Virus record (IMG/VR): IMGVR_UViG_3300048121_000993
Location: 1 to 64,000 of that record
Source of the DNA: a virus
Strand: one strand, 5' to 3'
DNA: 64,000 nt
This document shows positions 42,712 through 50,649 of this stretch, in pieces; the first letter of the stretch is position 1, and each line of letters starts with the position of its first letter. The notes under the pieces are model-generated. The model saw nothing but the letters and a program-made list of their open reading frames with translations. It ran no database searches and was not told the DNA's origin. The translations under genes and the position numbers were made by a program.

Positions 42712-43494
42712 ATGGCAGCACACAAAGAAACAGTATTATCAGTAACACATTACACAGACACATTATTTCATATTACAACTACTCGAGATAGTAGTGTAAG
42801 GTTTAGAGATGGTGAGTTTATGATGATTGGATTAGACAACTGGTCAGAAAAACTACAAAAGAATAAACCTATAATGAGAGCTTATTCAGTAGCAAGTCCA
42901 AACCATCAAGAAACACTAGAATTTTATAGTATCAAAGTACAAGACGGTCCACTTACAAGTAAATTGCAACATGTAAAAGTAGGTGATGAGATACTAGTTA
43001 ATCCTAAAGCAGTAGGCACCCTAGTACACGCAAATTTAAAGCCTGGACGCAATCTGTACTTACTGGCTACCGGAACAGGAATCGCCCCTTTTATGAGTAT
43101 TATACGCGGCGTAGACACATACGAACACTATGATAATGTCATTGTAGTATGGGGTACTAGAATAGCTAAAGAGCTGGCGTTTAGAGAGCTTATAGACGAG
43201 TTAAATAGCGATGAAATATATAGTCAAGTAACTGAAGGTAAACTTAAAACATACTTTACTTGCACACGTGAAGATTATGAGAATACAGGTCGTGTAACAA
43301 CTGCAATGTATAATGGCGATGTTCAAAGGAAACTAGGACTAGTAGATTTGTCACCAATGCATGACAGAGTAATGATATGTGGCTCAATGCCAATGAATGC
43401 AGAATTAATTGAATACTTAAAAGGCGAAGGGTTTACAGAAGGCGACAGTAAAACACCAGGTGAGTATGTAGTAGAAAGAGCATTTGTAGGGTGA
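42712..43494 (+). CDS. fpr: Ferredoxin/flavodoxin-NADP+ reductase
   Basis: 260 aa, complete. It transfers electrons between NADPH and ferredoxin or flavodoxin. RAYSVASP is the FAD-binding RxYS motif, TGTGIAPFMSIIR the NADP-binding motif, and MICGSMPMNAEL the nicotinamide-side CG motif. The C-terminus EYVVERAFVG is the extended form seen in proteobacterial Fpr, especially alphaproteobacterial type as I recall. AAGAGGAT precedes the ATG. It could power the neighbouring radical SAM enzyme or host redox reactions (inference). Confidence 0.93.
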   Translation: MAAHKETVLSVTHYTDTLFHITTTRDSSVRFRDGEFMMIGLDNWSEKLQKNKPIMRAYSVASPNHQETLEFYSIKVQDGPLTSKLQHVKVGDEILVNPKAVGTLVHANLKPGRNLYLLATGTGIAPFMSIIRGVDTYEHYDNVIVVWGTRIAKELAFRELIDELNSDEIYSQVTEGKLKTYFTCTREDYENTGRVTTAMYNGDVQRKLGLVDLSPMHDRVMICGSMPMNAELIEYLKGEGFTEGDSKTPGEYVVERAFVG

Positions 43495-44186
43495 GAACAA
43501 ACGCACAAAAGAAAGTAATAACTGACAGGTACGAAAGTGCAACAGTACATAAAGATATTGTAAATCAAGGTTTTATTGATTACTTGCTTAATCAATTTCA
43601 TAATTCAAAACACATAGAAAAGAATACAGGACCAGTTGTAATGAATTATAGTCCGGATAGAGAAGGACTACAAGAATGGTTTACTCCAGTACAACGATTT
43701 GTTGATAACTTGATTGGTGAAAGCCTAGTATGGGGTAGTAATATATTTCGAGTAGAACAACCACATATTGTACACAATGATGATTATCACGAAAAGATAT
43801 ATGACATATTTAAAACAGTTGTGATACCATTAGAAATTTCAAAGCCAACTAATTTTGTAGTATTTGATCAGTATTATTTAGACGGCCCTGTTAAATGTTT
43901 TAGAGGATGGGAAAATGTACCAGATACATATTACAACAAAAGTTTAACAGACTATACAGATATTGTTGGATACACAGACGAACCATTTAACAAGCAAATA
44001 TACAATGAATATTTAACTCATGTACCATACGAATCATTGCATGGATTAACAGTAGAATCTATAGTAAGATGGCAACCCGGAGATGCTATTACATTTGATA
44101 TGGGAAAATTACATTCAGCAGTAGACTTTATTTCACATGGTATTGATTATAAAATTGGATACAGTATTTTTACTGCTAAATACTAA
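43491..44186 (+). CDS. 2OG-Fe(II) oxygenase-like protein
   Basis: 231 aa from GTG 43491, which overlaps the fpr stop (GTGA). PHIVHNDDYH suits the H-x-D iron-binding motif, and GKLHSAVDFISHGIDYKIG the distal His and the Arg/Lys that binds 2-oxoglutarate. Such enzymes hydroxylate proteins, nucleotides or small molecules. A second candidate is at 50627. Substrate unknown. Confidence 0.65.
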   Translation: MRTNAQKKVITDRYESATVHKDIVNQGFIDYLLNQFHNSKHIEKNTGPVVMNYSPDREGLQEWFTPVQRFVDNLIGESLVWGSNIFRVEQPHIVHNDDYHEKIYDIFKTVVIPLEISKPTNFVVFDQYYLDGPVKCFRGWENVPDTYYNKSLTDYTDIVGYTDEPFNKQIYNEYLTHVPYESLHGLTVESIVRWQPGDAITFDMGKLHSAVDFISHGIDYKIGYSIFTAKY

Positions 44187-44209
44187 TAAGTAAAAAGTAT
44201 ACTTGGCCC

Positions 44210-44232
44210 GGTAAAATGTTGAGAGTTTTACC
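44210..44232 (+). other. Perfect 7-bp hairpin in leader
   Basis: GGTAAAA-TGTTGAGAG-TTTTACC, in the 100-bp gap between the oxygenase and the next gene. No T run follows, so it is not a classical terminator; a leader or processing element is possible. Confidence 0.5.
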
Positions 44233-44285
44233 ATAGGACAGTGCTAGCGGACATATTTTTTATGTAATACTAAAAGGAGTTTTGT

Positions 44286-44543
44286 ATGGCAGACTTATTT
44301 GGTCACAATAGTGGAGATAAAAAATTCATTATTAATATTAGCGATCTTTACGATGAGAAAGAACGCAAACAAAAAGAGTTAGAATTTTACCAAGAAGAAC
44401 TTGATAAATTAATGCTTAGATTAGGAATGTTACAACACGAAATAGGCGTCACTGAAACTATCATCAATATGATAGAAGGTGAATACTTAGTAGATCTTAA
44501 AGAGGCTATTAAAAAGAGGCAAATAATAAAAGGAATAAAATGA
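44286..44543 (+). CDS. Small coiled-coil protein
   Basis: 85 aa. Almost entirely helical with heptad spacing (KERKQKELEFYQEELDKLML). AAAGGAG precedes the ATG. Its stop overlaps the next gene (AAATGA). Function unknown. Confidence 0.65.
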   Translation: MADLFGHNSGDKKFIINISDLYDEKERKQKELEFYQEELDKLMLRLGMLQHEIGVTETIINMIEGEYLVDLKEAIKKRQIIKGIK

Positions 44544-45289
44544 ACACATTATATTTAATATGTAGTCACAGTTGTTTAAGTCAAATGGAAGTTCCATACT
44601 TGCTTAATAACAGCCCTATGCTACACGGTGAAAGCCAAGCAGGAGAACATTGGGCATCATATGAACTAGATGGAAAAGAAGTAGATCACGAACCAGGTCC
44701 GTTGGGAAAGATTCGTGTACATGATGATTATTGGAATATTTCAGATGAAGATAGAGAATGGTATAACTATGATGTTAGAAATACTATGGAAATATCTACA
44801 GAGCAATTAGATGGATTATTAAATTTAATTAAAGATAAAAGCATATCAGTTTTGCTACATGCACAAAATTATGAAGATATTTGGAAGTGGAGTAGAGATT
44901 TACCAGTACTATTAGTCAGAACAAGAATGGATGAATGGGAAAGCAACATTGTTAGTTGGGCTGCACGCGAATACAACTACTTAATGGAAGATGACAGAAA
45001 CGCTAATTACAGTGATGATGATCATAGTTGGCCTGGTGTAGACAAAATTGTTGACGAATTTATATTGAAGAAAAAACTTAATAATAATATCATCGATGTC
45101 GAAGGAGATATTGTTTTAGATCAAAGCCAATGGTCAACTCTTAGCGGATTAGATACCTTATGGGATAGTGTTGGTATTGATAAACCAGACCAAAATTGGA
45201 TACATCAGTATTATGAAGACTTTCAAAATCACCAAGAATTAAACAAAGAACTAGCAAAGGAACTAACAGATGCCTACAATAAAAGATAA
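44540..45289 (+). CDS. Unrecognised accessory protein
   Basis: 249 aa. It begins with a strand and turn (LYLICSHSCLSQMEVPYLL), continues with an acidic Trp-rich middle (WSRDLPVLLVRTRMDEWESNIVSW), and ends in an acidic helix. LLVRTRMDEWE recalls the strand-helix around the PAPS-binding Arg of sulfotransferases, but evidence is weak. Overlaps the following gene by 20 bp. Confidence 0.5.
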   Translation: MNTLYLICSHSCLSQMEVPYLLNNSPMLHGESQAGEHWASYELDGKEVDHEPGPLGKIRVHDDYWNISDEDREWYNYDVRNTMEISTEQLDGLLNLIKDKSISVLLHAQNYEDIWKWSRDLPVLLVRTRMDEWESNIVSWAAREYNYLMEDDRNANYSDDDHSWPGVDKIVDEFILKKKLNNNIIDVEGDIVLDQSQWSTLSGLDTLWDSVGIDKPDQNWIHQYYEDFQNHQELNKELAKELTDAYNKR

Positions 45290-45650
45290 TAACAATGTAG
45301 TACTGTTTAATGATCCTATAAAAATTTATTTGTTTAAGGATGAACAACTAGTAAAGGTATCATTCAAGATATCTGACTATGTAGTTACTAACCGAGATAT
45401 TACACAAGAGGCATTTGAACATATATTAGAAAACTATAATATAGACGATGGTGTGCAAGGAATTGAGATGCACGATAATGGAAAGATTTGGTGGTATCAT
45501 AGTAAATTTGGTCCACGCCCAGAATGTATTCCAGCAGATATGGTGTGCATTAATTTTAACAGATTTAGTTTTAGAATTTCATCAGACGAAATGAATAGAA
45601 TTAAAGAAAACTACTATCATCAAAAGAACAACAAAATGCATTGGGATTAA
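45270..45650 (+). CDS. Unrecognised accessory protein
   Basis: 126 aa, alpha/beta, with IWWYHSKFGPRPECIPADMV as the most conserved-looking block. GGAACTAAC lies before the ATG inside the previous gene. Function unknown. Confidence 0.55.
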   Translation: MPTIKDNNNVVLFNDPIKIYLFKDEQLVKVSFKISDYVVTNRDITQEAFEHILENYNIDDGVQGIEMHDNGKIWWYHSKFGPRPECIPADMVCINFNRFSFRISSDEMNRIKENYYHQKNNKMHWD

Positions 45651-45652
45651 CC

Positions 45653-46726
45653 ATGCGTGATTCCTTACATAATTTTAAAAAAGAAAACAATCAGATATGT
45701 ATAGGTTGGCTTTTACAAGAAAACTCTAATACATTTATTAATGGCTTTTCGCAAAATCTTGCTGAGTACTATTATGTTTCATTGGACATATTTGGTATAA
45801 AGCAATATATTGGACACAGTGTAGAAAGTCTGCAAGAACAATCACAAGATTATAAACAAATGCTAGTTATTAAACAAGGTATAGTGTTTCGCGACTTAGC
45901 AGGATTTATAACAAACGTAGCAAATGAAAGCAATACAATAATATATGCAAGCGACTATGCAGATGATATTATAGACTTTAATACAACTAATGCAGATAAC
46001 ATGTCTGAACTAACAGATATACTAAACTTACAAGTGAGCTTTGTAGCTAACACAGAACGGTTTATGTACAGACCAACACCAGGGCAAAAATTTACTAAGT
46101 TAATAACTAGTTCAGGTGGGCTTAATCCAATACTTTATCCGTGGGCATTAAATATGACAAATGGTGCTACAGTTGATGTAGTAGATTTAAGTAATATTGC
46201 ACTAGTAAATGCAAAGCGTTGGGTTAATGAATGGGACGGTAAAGATTGCATAACTTTTGCTAATATGCTACTAGACTCAACTTCTGTTGATGGTCTTACA
46301 TTTATAACAAGAGGTGGAGCTCATAAACACCGTATGCAAGAATTAGTCAATCAACAAGATGGATTTGAGACTTGGTTTAATAATACATTACCATATATTA
46401 ACTATAATTATAGAAAACACGATTTTTTTAATAATACAGAAAACGATAAACTTGTAGAAAGCGTAAAAAACAATGTAGGCAACGTTTATATACATCTAAG
46501 TAACATATATCACTATCAACCTACAGCATTCTATTATAACCTAAAAAGCAGAATATCTATGCAAAATAGCCTAATAAACAAGCTAAAAGCGGCTAATTTA
46601 GGTAAAAAAGTAATGATTACCTGTATTGATGCACAGCATAGGCTACCACCGGCACCTATTTGGGTAGATGACATAGAAACCCCAGAAATACTAGAAAAAT
46701 ACAATATTTTCCCCTGGCAACAGTAA
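45653..46726 (+). CDS. Rossmann-like protein, possible methyltransferase
   Basis: 357 aa from ATG 45653. LYPWALNMTNGATVDVVDLSNIALVNAKRWV has the strand-loop-helix with an acidic strand end (VVDLSN) typical of a SAM-binding Rossmann fold. Similar long proteins are known to me from other marine T4-like phages. The C-terminus ends PEILEKYNIFPWQQ. Activity is unproven. A terminator follows. Confidence 0.5.
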   Translation: MRDSLHNFKKENNQICIGWLLQENSNTFINGFSQNLAEYYYVSLDIFGIKQYIGHSVESLQEQSQDYKQMLVIKQGIVFRDLAGFITNVANESNTIIYASDYADDIIDFNTTNADNMSELTDILNLQVSFVANTERFMYRPTPGQKFTKLITSSGGLNPILYPWALNMTNGATVDVVDLSNIALVNAKRWVNEWDGKDCITFANMLLDSTSVDGLTFITRGGAHKHRMQELVNQQDGFETWFNNTLPYINYNYRKHDFFNNTENDKLVESVKNNVGNVYIHLSNIYHYQPTAFYYNLKSRISMQNSLINKLKAANLGKKVMITCIDAQHRLPPAPIWVDDIETPEILEKYNIFPWQQ

Positions 46727-46745
46727 AATAATTAAAAAAACTTAT

Positions 46746-46771
46746 AAACCCTTGTACAGCAAGGGTTTTTT
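46746..46771 (+). terminator. Strong rho-independent terminator
   Basis: AAACCCTTG-TACAG-CAAGGGTTT (9 bp) with a T run; closes the accessory island before the early-promoter cluster. Confidence 0.93.
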
Positions 46772-46785
46772 CTTGACTAAAAAGG

Positions 46786-46814
46786 TTGACAACCAAGACA
46801 TCTTACTGTATACT
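46786..46814 (+). promoter_or_regulatory. sigma70-type promoter with palindromic spacer
   Basis: TTGACA (46786-46791), spacer ACCAAGACATCTTACTG, TATACT (46809-46814). Core palindrome AAGA-CA-TCTT. Confidence 0.9.
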
Positions 46815-46846
46815 ATAAGTATATAAACAATAAAGGAATGAACAAT

Positions 46847-47266
46847 ATGGCATATGTATCACAAGAAATGAAAAAAGCACTTACACCAGCTATTAAGGCA
46901 GTATTAAAAAAGCACCGTGTTAAGGCATCAATTAGTGTTAACAATCATTCAACACTATGTGTAAACATCAAAGAAGGTGCTATTGACTTTATTGGTGAAC
47001 AGAATAAAAAGAATATGGAAACTTGTCGTCAACGAGGTGTGCCGTTTGTAGAAAGCGATGGTTATATTCAAGTTAATGAATACTACCCAGAAACATACGG
47101 TGATGGAGCAGACTTTTTAGTAGAACTAGTAGATGCTATGAAAGGTCCAGATTACTTTAACAATGATGATGCAATGACTGATTACTTTAGTCGTTCACAT
47201 TATACTAGCATTAATGTTGGTAAGTGGAACAAGCCATATGTTTATAACGCATTTGTAGGACTTTAA
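46847..47266 (+). CDS. Conserved phage/plasmid-type hypothetical protein
   Basis: 139 aa. ATG 46847 is chosen because AAAGGA is well placed for it and too close to the ATG at 46838. AYVSQEMKKALTPAIKAVLKKH, then VNNHSTLCVNIKEG and the end YTSINVGKWNKPYVY match a family I recall on plasmids and phages of proteobacteria, function unknown. Early expressed. Confidence 0.75.
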   Translation: MAYVSQEMKKALTPAIKAVLKKHRVKASISVNNHSTLCVNIKEGAIDFIGEQNKKNMETCRQRGVPFVESDGYIQVNEYYPETYGDGADFLVELVDAMKGPDYFNNDDAMTDYFSRSHYTSINVGKWNKPYVYNAFVGL

Positions 47267-47278
47267 TAGGAGAATAAT

Positions 47279-47488
47279 ATGAAAACAATAATAAAATTTA
47301 ATGAAGTAACAAATATAGAACTTGGTGGCGTTGATATGAACGACTACCCAGATTTCTGTGATGCATATGTAGAAAGTGCAGAAAAGTTAGATGGTACGCC
47401 ACTAACTGAAGTTGAACTAGAAGCGTTCAGCGAATTAGACGAAACAGCATCTTATATTAATGAGAATGCGTACGAAAGTTTATTTTAA
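47279..47488 (+). CDS. Small conserved acidic protein
   Basis: 69 aa. Contains GGVDMNDYPDFCDAYVESAEK, which recalls short proteins near the preceding family on proteobacterial plasmids and phages. TAGGAGAATAAT precedes the ATG. Function unknown. Confidence 0.7.
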   Translation: MKTIIKFNEVTNIELGGVDMNDYPDFCDAYVESAEKLDGTPLTEVELEAFSELDETASYINENAYESLF

Positions 47489-47495
47489 AAAAAGG

Positions 47496-47524
47496 TTGAC
47501 AAGTAAGACATCTTACTGTATACT
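47496..47524 (+). promoter_or_regulatory. sigma70-type promoter, best palindrome copy
   Basis: TTGACA (47496-47501), spacer AGTAAGACATCTTACTG, TATACT (47519-47524). Palindrome AGTAAGA-CA-TCTTACT fills the spacer. Confidence 0.92.
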
Positions 47525-47564
47525 ATAAGTATAAACACTAAAAAATTAACTACTGGAGAATAAT

Positions 47565-47912
47565 ATGAATTTAGACTATGATGTAAATGAATTAAAAACA
47601 ATTGTTGCCCAAGCTAAAAAGGCAGCATATGAGGCCGCTAGTGATTACCTTGTTGAGAAACTAGATGGTAAAGATAATTATCCTTGTGGATTTGCATGGG
47701 TTAACATTCACGGCATTAAAGGTAATACTAAATTAGGTCGTGCTATGAAACAAGCTGGTGTTAAACAAGATTACACTAAAGCATTTCAAATTTACAACCC
47801 TTCAGGTGTTAATGTGCAAAATGTTGATGTTAAAGAAGCAGGTGCAGAAGCGGCAGCAGATGTATTTACAAGGTACGGCTTTAAAGCATACGCTGGTTCG
47901 AGGTTAGACTAA
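47565..47912 (+). CDS. Conserved phage hypothetical protein
   Basis: 115 aa. CGFAWVNIHGIKGNTKLGRAMK and PSGVNVQNVDVKEAGAEAAADVF, FKAYAGSRLD match a widely spread phage protein family of unknown function as I recall. CTGGAGAATAAT precedes the ATG. Early promoter upstream. Confidence 0.75.
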   Translation: MNLDYDVNELKTIVAQAKKAAYEAASDYLVEKLDGKDNYPCGFAWVNIHGIKGNTKLGRAMKQAGVKQDYTKAFQIYNPSGVNVQNVDVKEAGAEAAADVFTRYGFKAYAGSRLD

Positions 47913-47913
47913 G

Positions 47914-48075
47914 TTGGATCAAGCGACTATAGAATTGTACGAACACAGAATTGATAATTGTGTTCGTACTGCAAAACAAAATCCCAAAGACAGTTGGGCA
48001 TATAATTTTTGGATGACAACTGCCGGAACACTTTTAAGAAAACTAACTAGGAGTACAAATGAAAAACTTAATTAA
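47914..48075 (+). CDS. 53-residue conserved protein with TTG start
   Basis: Frame from TTG 47914, one base after the previous stop, with GAGG 10 nt upstream. It starts LDQATIELYEHRIDN and contains SWAYNFWMTTAGTLLRKL, similar to a small companion protein I recall next to the previous family. It overlaps the ligase start by 17 bp and is the source of the ligase's AGGAG site. Confidence 0.55.
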   Translation: MDQATIELYEHRIDNCVRTAKQNPKDSWAYNFWMTTAGTLLRKLTRSTNEKLN

Positions 48076-49204
48076 ATTACCAACTCTTTTTAAGCGTGAT
48101 ACAACTGGCAAGATTCGTATGTGGGAAGTTGAATATGCTGAAACTGATATTGCTGGAAGTGATAGGCATTCAAGTGCAGGCACAAGAACAATCAGTGGTC
48201 TAGTTGATGGGCAAAAAGTCACTAGCGATTGGAATATGAGTACTCCAAAAAATGTTGGTAAAGTAAATGAAACTACAAGTTTAAGTCAAGCAAAAGCTGA
48301 AGCCCAGGCATTATGGGATAAACGCATCGAAAAAGAGTATTTTGAAAACACAAAAGATGTTGACTCTTATGAGCGATTCAAGCCAATGCTTGCACATGAT
48401 TACACTAAGCGTCCACAAAGTGAAGGTTGGAGTCAACCTAAACTAGATGGAATCCGTTGTGTGGTTGATAGTAGAGGTATGTGGACACGAGCAGGTAAGC
48501 CTATTACAAGTTGTCCTCATATTTGGGAATCACTAAAAGGTTATATGGAACAAAATCCACATCACATTTTAGATGGTGAACTTTACAATCATGAACTAAA
48601 AGCAAACTTTAATAAAATTACAAGTTTGGTTCGTAAGTTAAAAAGCACACCAGAAGATATGGCTGAAGCAAAAACTCTAGTTGAATATCATGTTTATGAT
48701 ATGTATGATAAATCAGCAACAGATATGAAGTTTACTAATCGTGTTAAACAAGCATATTGGACAAACAACGATTATGTAAAAATTGTAAAAACTGATTACT
48801 GTGAATCACAAGATCAACTAGATGCATTGTACAGTGAATATATGGAACAAGGCTATGAAGGTCAAATGGTGCGTAATGATGCAACATATGACAACAAGCG
48901 TAGCAAAAATCTTCTAAAGCGTAAAGAGTTTAAAACTGAAGAATTTGATGTTATCCAAGTACTAGAAGGTAAAGGTAATTGGAGTGGATATGCTAAACGA
49001 TTCGTATTGCGTGACAAAGAAGGTAAAGAATTTGGTAGTGGAGTTAGAGGTCAACAAGCACAATTAAAAGAATTGTGGGAGATGTTAAACACTGCTAAAG
49101 GAATGCCAAATTGGGCTACTTGCAGATACTTTGATTTAACACCAGACGGTGTTCCTAGGTTTCCAGTAATCATTGATTACGGCTACGGAACACGACAAGA
49201 TTAA
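48059..49204 (+). CDS. ATP-dependent DNA ligase
   Basis: 381 aa. It seals nicks using ATP. Motif I is QPKLDGIR (K128 is adenylated), motif III HHILDGELYN, motif IV GYEGQMVRN, motif V LLKRKEF, followed by an OB domain (EFDVIQVLEGKGNWSGY). The N-terminal 95 residues resemble a WGR-like domain (KIRMWEVEYAE). It is not the T4 gp30 type; a gp30-like but inactive relative is at 61224. AGGAG precedes the ATG. Confidence 0.92.
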   Translation: MKNLIKLPTLFKRDTTGKIRMWEVEYAETDIAGSDRHSSAGTRTISGLVDGQKVTSDWNMSTPKNVGKVNETTSLSQAKAEAQALWDKRIEKEYFENTKDVDSYERFKPMLAHDYTKRPQSEGWSQPKLDGIRCVVDSRGMWTRAGKPITSCPHIWESLKGYMEQNPHHILDGELYNHELKANFNKITSLVRKLKSTPEDMAEAKTLVEYHVYDMYDKSATDMKFTNRVKQAYWTNNDYVKIVKTDYCESQDQLDALYSEYMEQGYEGQMVRNDATYDNKRSKNLLKRKEFKTEEFDVIQVLEGKGNWSGYAKRFVLRDKEGKEFGSGVRGQQAQLKELWEMLNTAKGMPNWATCRYFDLTPDGVPRFPVIIDYGYGTRQD

Positions 49205-49259
49205 TTTAAATTAATTTCTAAGTCATTGGAAACGCAGGATTCTTTCTTGTGTTTTCTGG

Positions 49260-49288
49260 TTGACAACCAAGACATCTTGTTGTATAAT
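49260..49288 (+). promoter_or_regulatory. Perfect consensus sigma70 promoter with palindromic spacer
   Basis: TTGACA (49260-49265), spacer ACCAAGACATCTTGTTG, TATAAT (49283-49288). Confidence 0.93.
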
Positions 49289-49320
49289 AGTAGTACATTA
49301 AATAAAAAAAGGACTACATT

Positions 49321-49500
49321 ATGAAAACATTTACATTTGAAAATCATTTAGGTGAAATATTTACTGCAAAAGCAGAAAACGGACTTGATGTTATGGAAGA
49401 TGCAAACAAGGCTATATTGTGGTCAAATTGGAAAGACGGAATGTGGAAACAAGTAAGCGACACAAAGTTTGTTTGGGTTTTAGGTAACTTTTTTGATTAA
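49321..49500 (+). CDS. 59-residue early protein
   Basis: Starts MKTFTFENHLGEIFTAKAEN and contains ILWSNWKDGMWKQV. Supported by a consensus promoter 40 nt upstream and AAAAGGAC 9 nt before the ATG. Small alpha/beta protein; no family recognised. Its stop is followed at once by the next promoter. Confidence 0.75.
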   Translation: MKTFTFENHLGEIFTAKAENGLDVMEDANKAILWSNWKDGMWKQVSDTKFVWVLGNFFD

Positions 49501-49505
49501 AAAGG

Positions 49506-49534
49506 TTGACAAGTAAGACATCTTGCCGTATACT
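49506..49534 (+). promoter_or_regulatory. sigma70-type promoter with spacer palindrome variant
   Basis: TTGACA (49506-49511), spacer AGTAAGACATCTTGCCG, TATACT (49529-49534). The following leader copies that at 9752-9779. Confidence 0.92.
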
Positions 49535-49567
49535 ATAAGTATAGTTAATAAAAAACAGGAGTTAAAA

Positions 49568-49906
49568 ATGCAAAACGAAATCCAAACATTGATCCAAAAG
49601 TGTAAAGTAGATTATACAAAGTTTGTTACTGCTAGTGATCGTGGAACACCAGATCCAGATAGTTACTTTGGTAAAACACTTGCTAACTTTGAAAATAGTT
49701 TTACTATCAAAGAAGGTAAAAAGTATATTAAGATTATACGCGATAATGGTGTATGGGGCTTTATTGTTAAAGAAGATGGTCCTAAGTTTAAAAAAGGTGA
49801 TATCCTTAAAGCTGCAGGTTGGAATGCTCCAGCAACAAATGCCGCTCGTGGTAACATTTTTGAAGACTTTAGTGTTGCGTGGACAGGTCCACATTACTTG
49901 AAATAA
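49568..49906 (+). CDS. Small early protein
   Basis: 112 aa from ATG 49568 with ACAGGAG upstream. The frame is open further upstream but that part lies in the promoter. QNEIQTLIQKCKVDYTKFV then a beta-rich middle (KYIKIIRDNGVWGFIVKED) and a Gly/Asn-rich end. Not recognised. Probably cotranscribed with the HD gene. Confidence 0.75.
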   Translation: MQNEIQTLIQKCKVDYTKFVTASDRGTPDPDSYFGKTLANFENSFTIKEGKKYIKIIRDNGVWGFIVKEDGPKFKKGDILKAAGWNAPATNAARGNIFEDFSVAWTGPHYLK

Positions 49907-49916
49907 GGAAATGAAT

Positions 49917-50429
49917 ATGGATGTTATTCAAAAAGCAGATTTGTTCGCTAGTGTGGCTCACGCAGCAATTGGACAAAAACGCAAATACAGTGGAGTGGAC
50001 TATATAGTTCACCCACGCAGAGTATCTAAAATGGTTGCTGATTACGAAGGCACAGAAGAAATGATCGCGGCCGCATTGTTACATGATGTGTTGGAAGATA
50101 CATATGTAACCAGTGAAATGATTGCAGAAGAGTTTGGTTGGAAGATTCACAAGTTGGTTGTTGAGCTTACTGATGTTAGCAAGCCAGAAGATGGAAACCG
50201 TGCAAAGCGTAAGGCAATAGATGCAGAGCGTTTAAGTCAAGCAAGTAGAGACGCACAAATTGTTAAACTTGCTGATCTCATAGACAACAGTGATGACATT
50301 GAAGCAAACGATCCAAGTTTTGCTAAAGTGTTTTTAAAAGAAAAAGCACACCTTATAAGCGTTATGGATAAAGTACATTTGCACCCTTTATATCCTATAG
50401 CACTTGGTGTAGTTAACGGAGGTAAATAG
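49917..50429 (+). CDS. HD-domain (p)ppGpp hydrolase-like protein
   Basis: 170 aa. ATG 49917 has AAGGAA at good distance; ATG 49911 is too close. YIVHPRRVSKMV, ALLHDVLEDT (HD motif) and VKLADLIDN are the hallmark motifs of the RelA/SpoT hydrolase domain and the small MESH1-type enzymes that remove pyrophosphate from (p)ppGpp. No synthetase domain is present. It could relieve the stringent response during infection (inference). Confidence 0.85.
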   Translation: MDVIQKADLFASVAHAAIGQKRKYSGVDYIVHPRRVSKMVADYEGTEEMIAAALLHDVLEDTYVTSEMIAEEFGWKIHKLVVELTDVSKPEDGNRAKRKAIDAERLSQASRDAQIVKLADLIDNSDDIEANDPSFAKVFLKEKAHLISVMDKVHLHPLYPIALGVVNGGK

Positions 50430-50433
50430 TATT

Positions 50434-50649
50434 ATGATAGGATTAGATTTAATGATTATATTAGGCCTGTTTACAATGGCCTGTGCATACTTTAGTCAAC
50501 GAACTGGATATAGACAGGGCGTAAATGAAGGTATGGAATCAACTTTACAATTACTTGAAAACGGAGGCTATATTAAAATAGTCGAAGACAAAGCAACTGG
50601 TATGCAAGAAATACAGAAGGTACCAAATGGAAACAACACCAGCACATAA
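50434..50649 (+). CDS. Small single-span membrane protein
   Basis: 71 aa. Residues 3-20 (GLDLMIILGLFTMACAYF) form one membrane helix, followed by a cytoplasmic-looking acidic tail. Overlaps the next gene by 23 bp. Function unknown. Confidence 0.6.
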   Translation: MIGLDLMIILGLFTMACAYFSQRTGYRQGVNEGMESTLQLLENGGYIKIVEDKATGMQEIQKVPNGNNTST

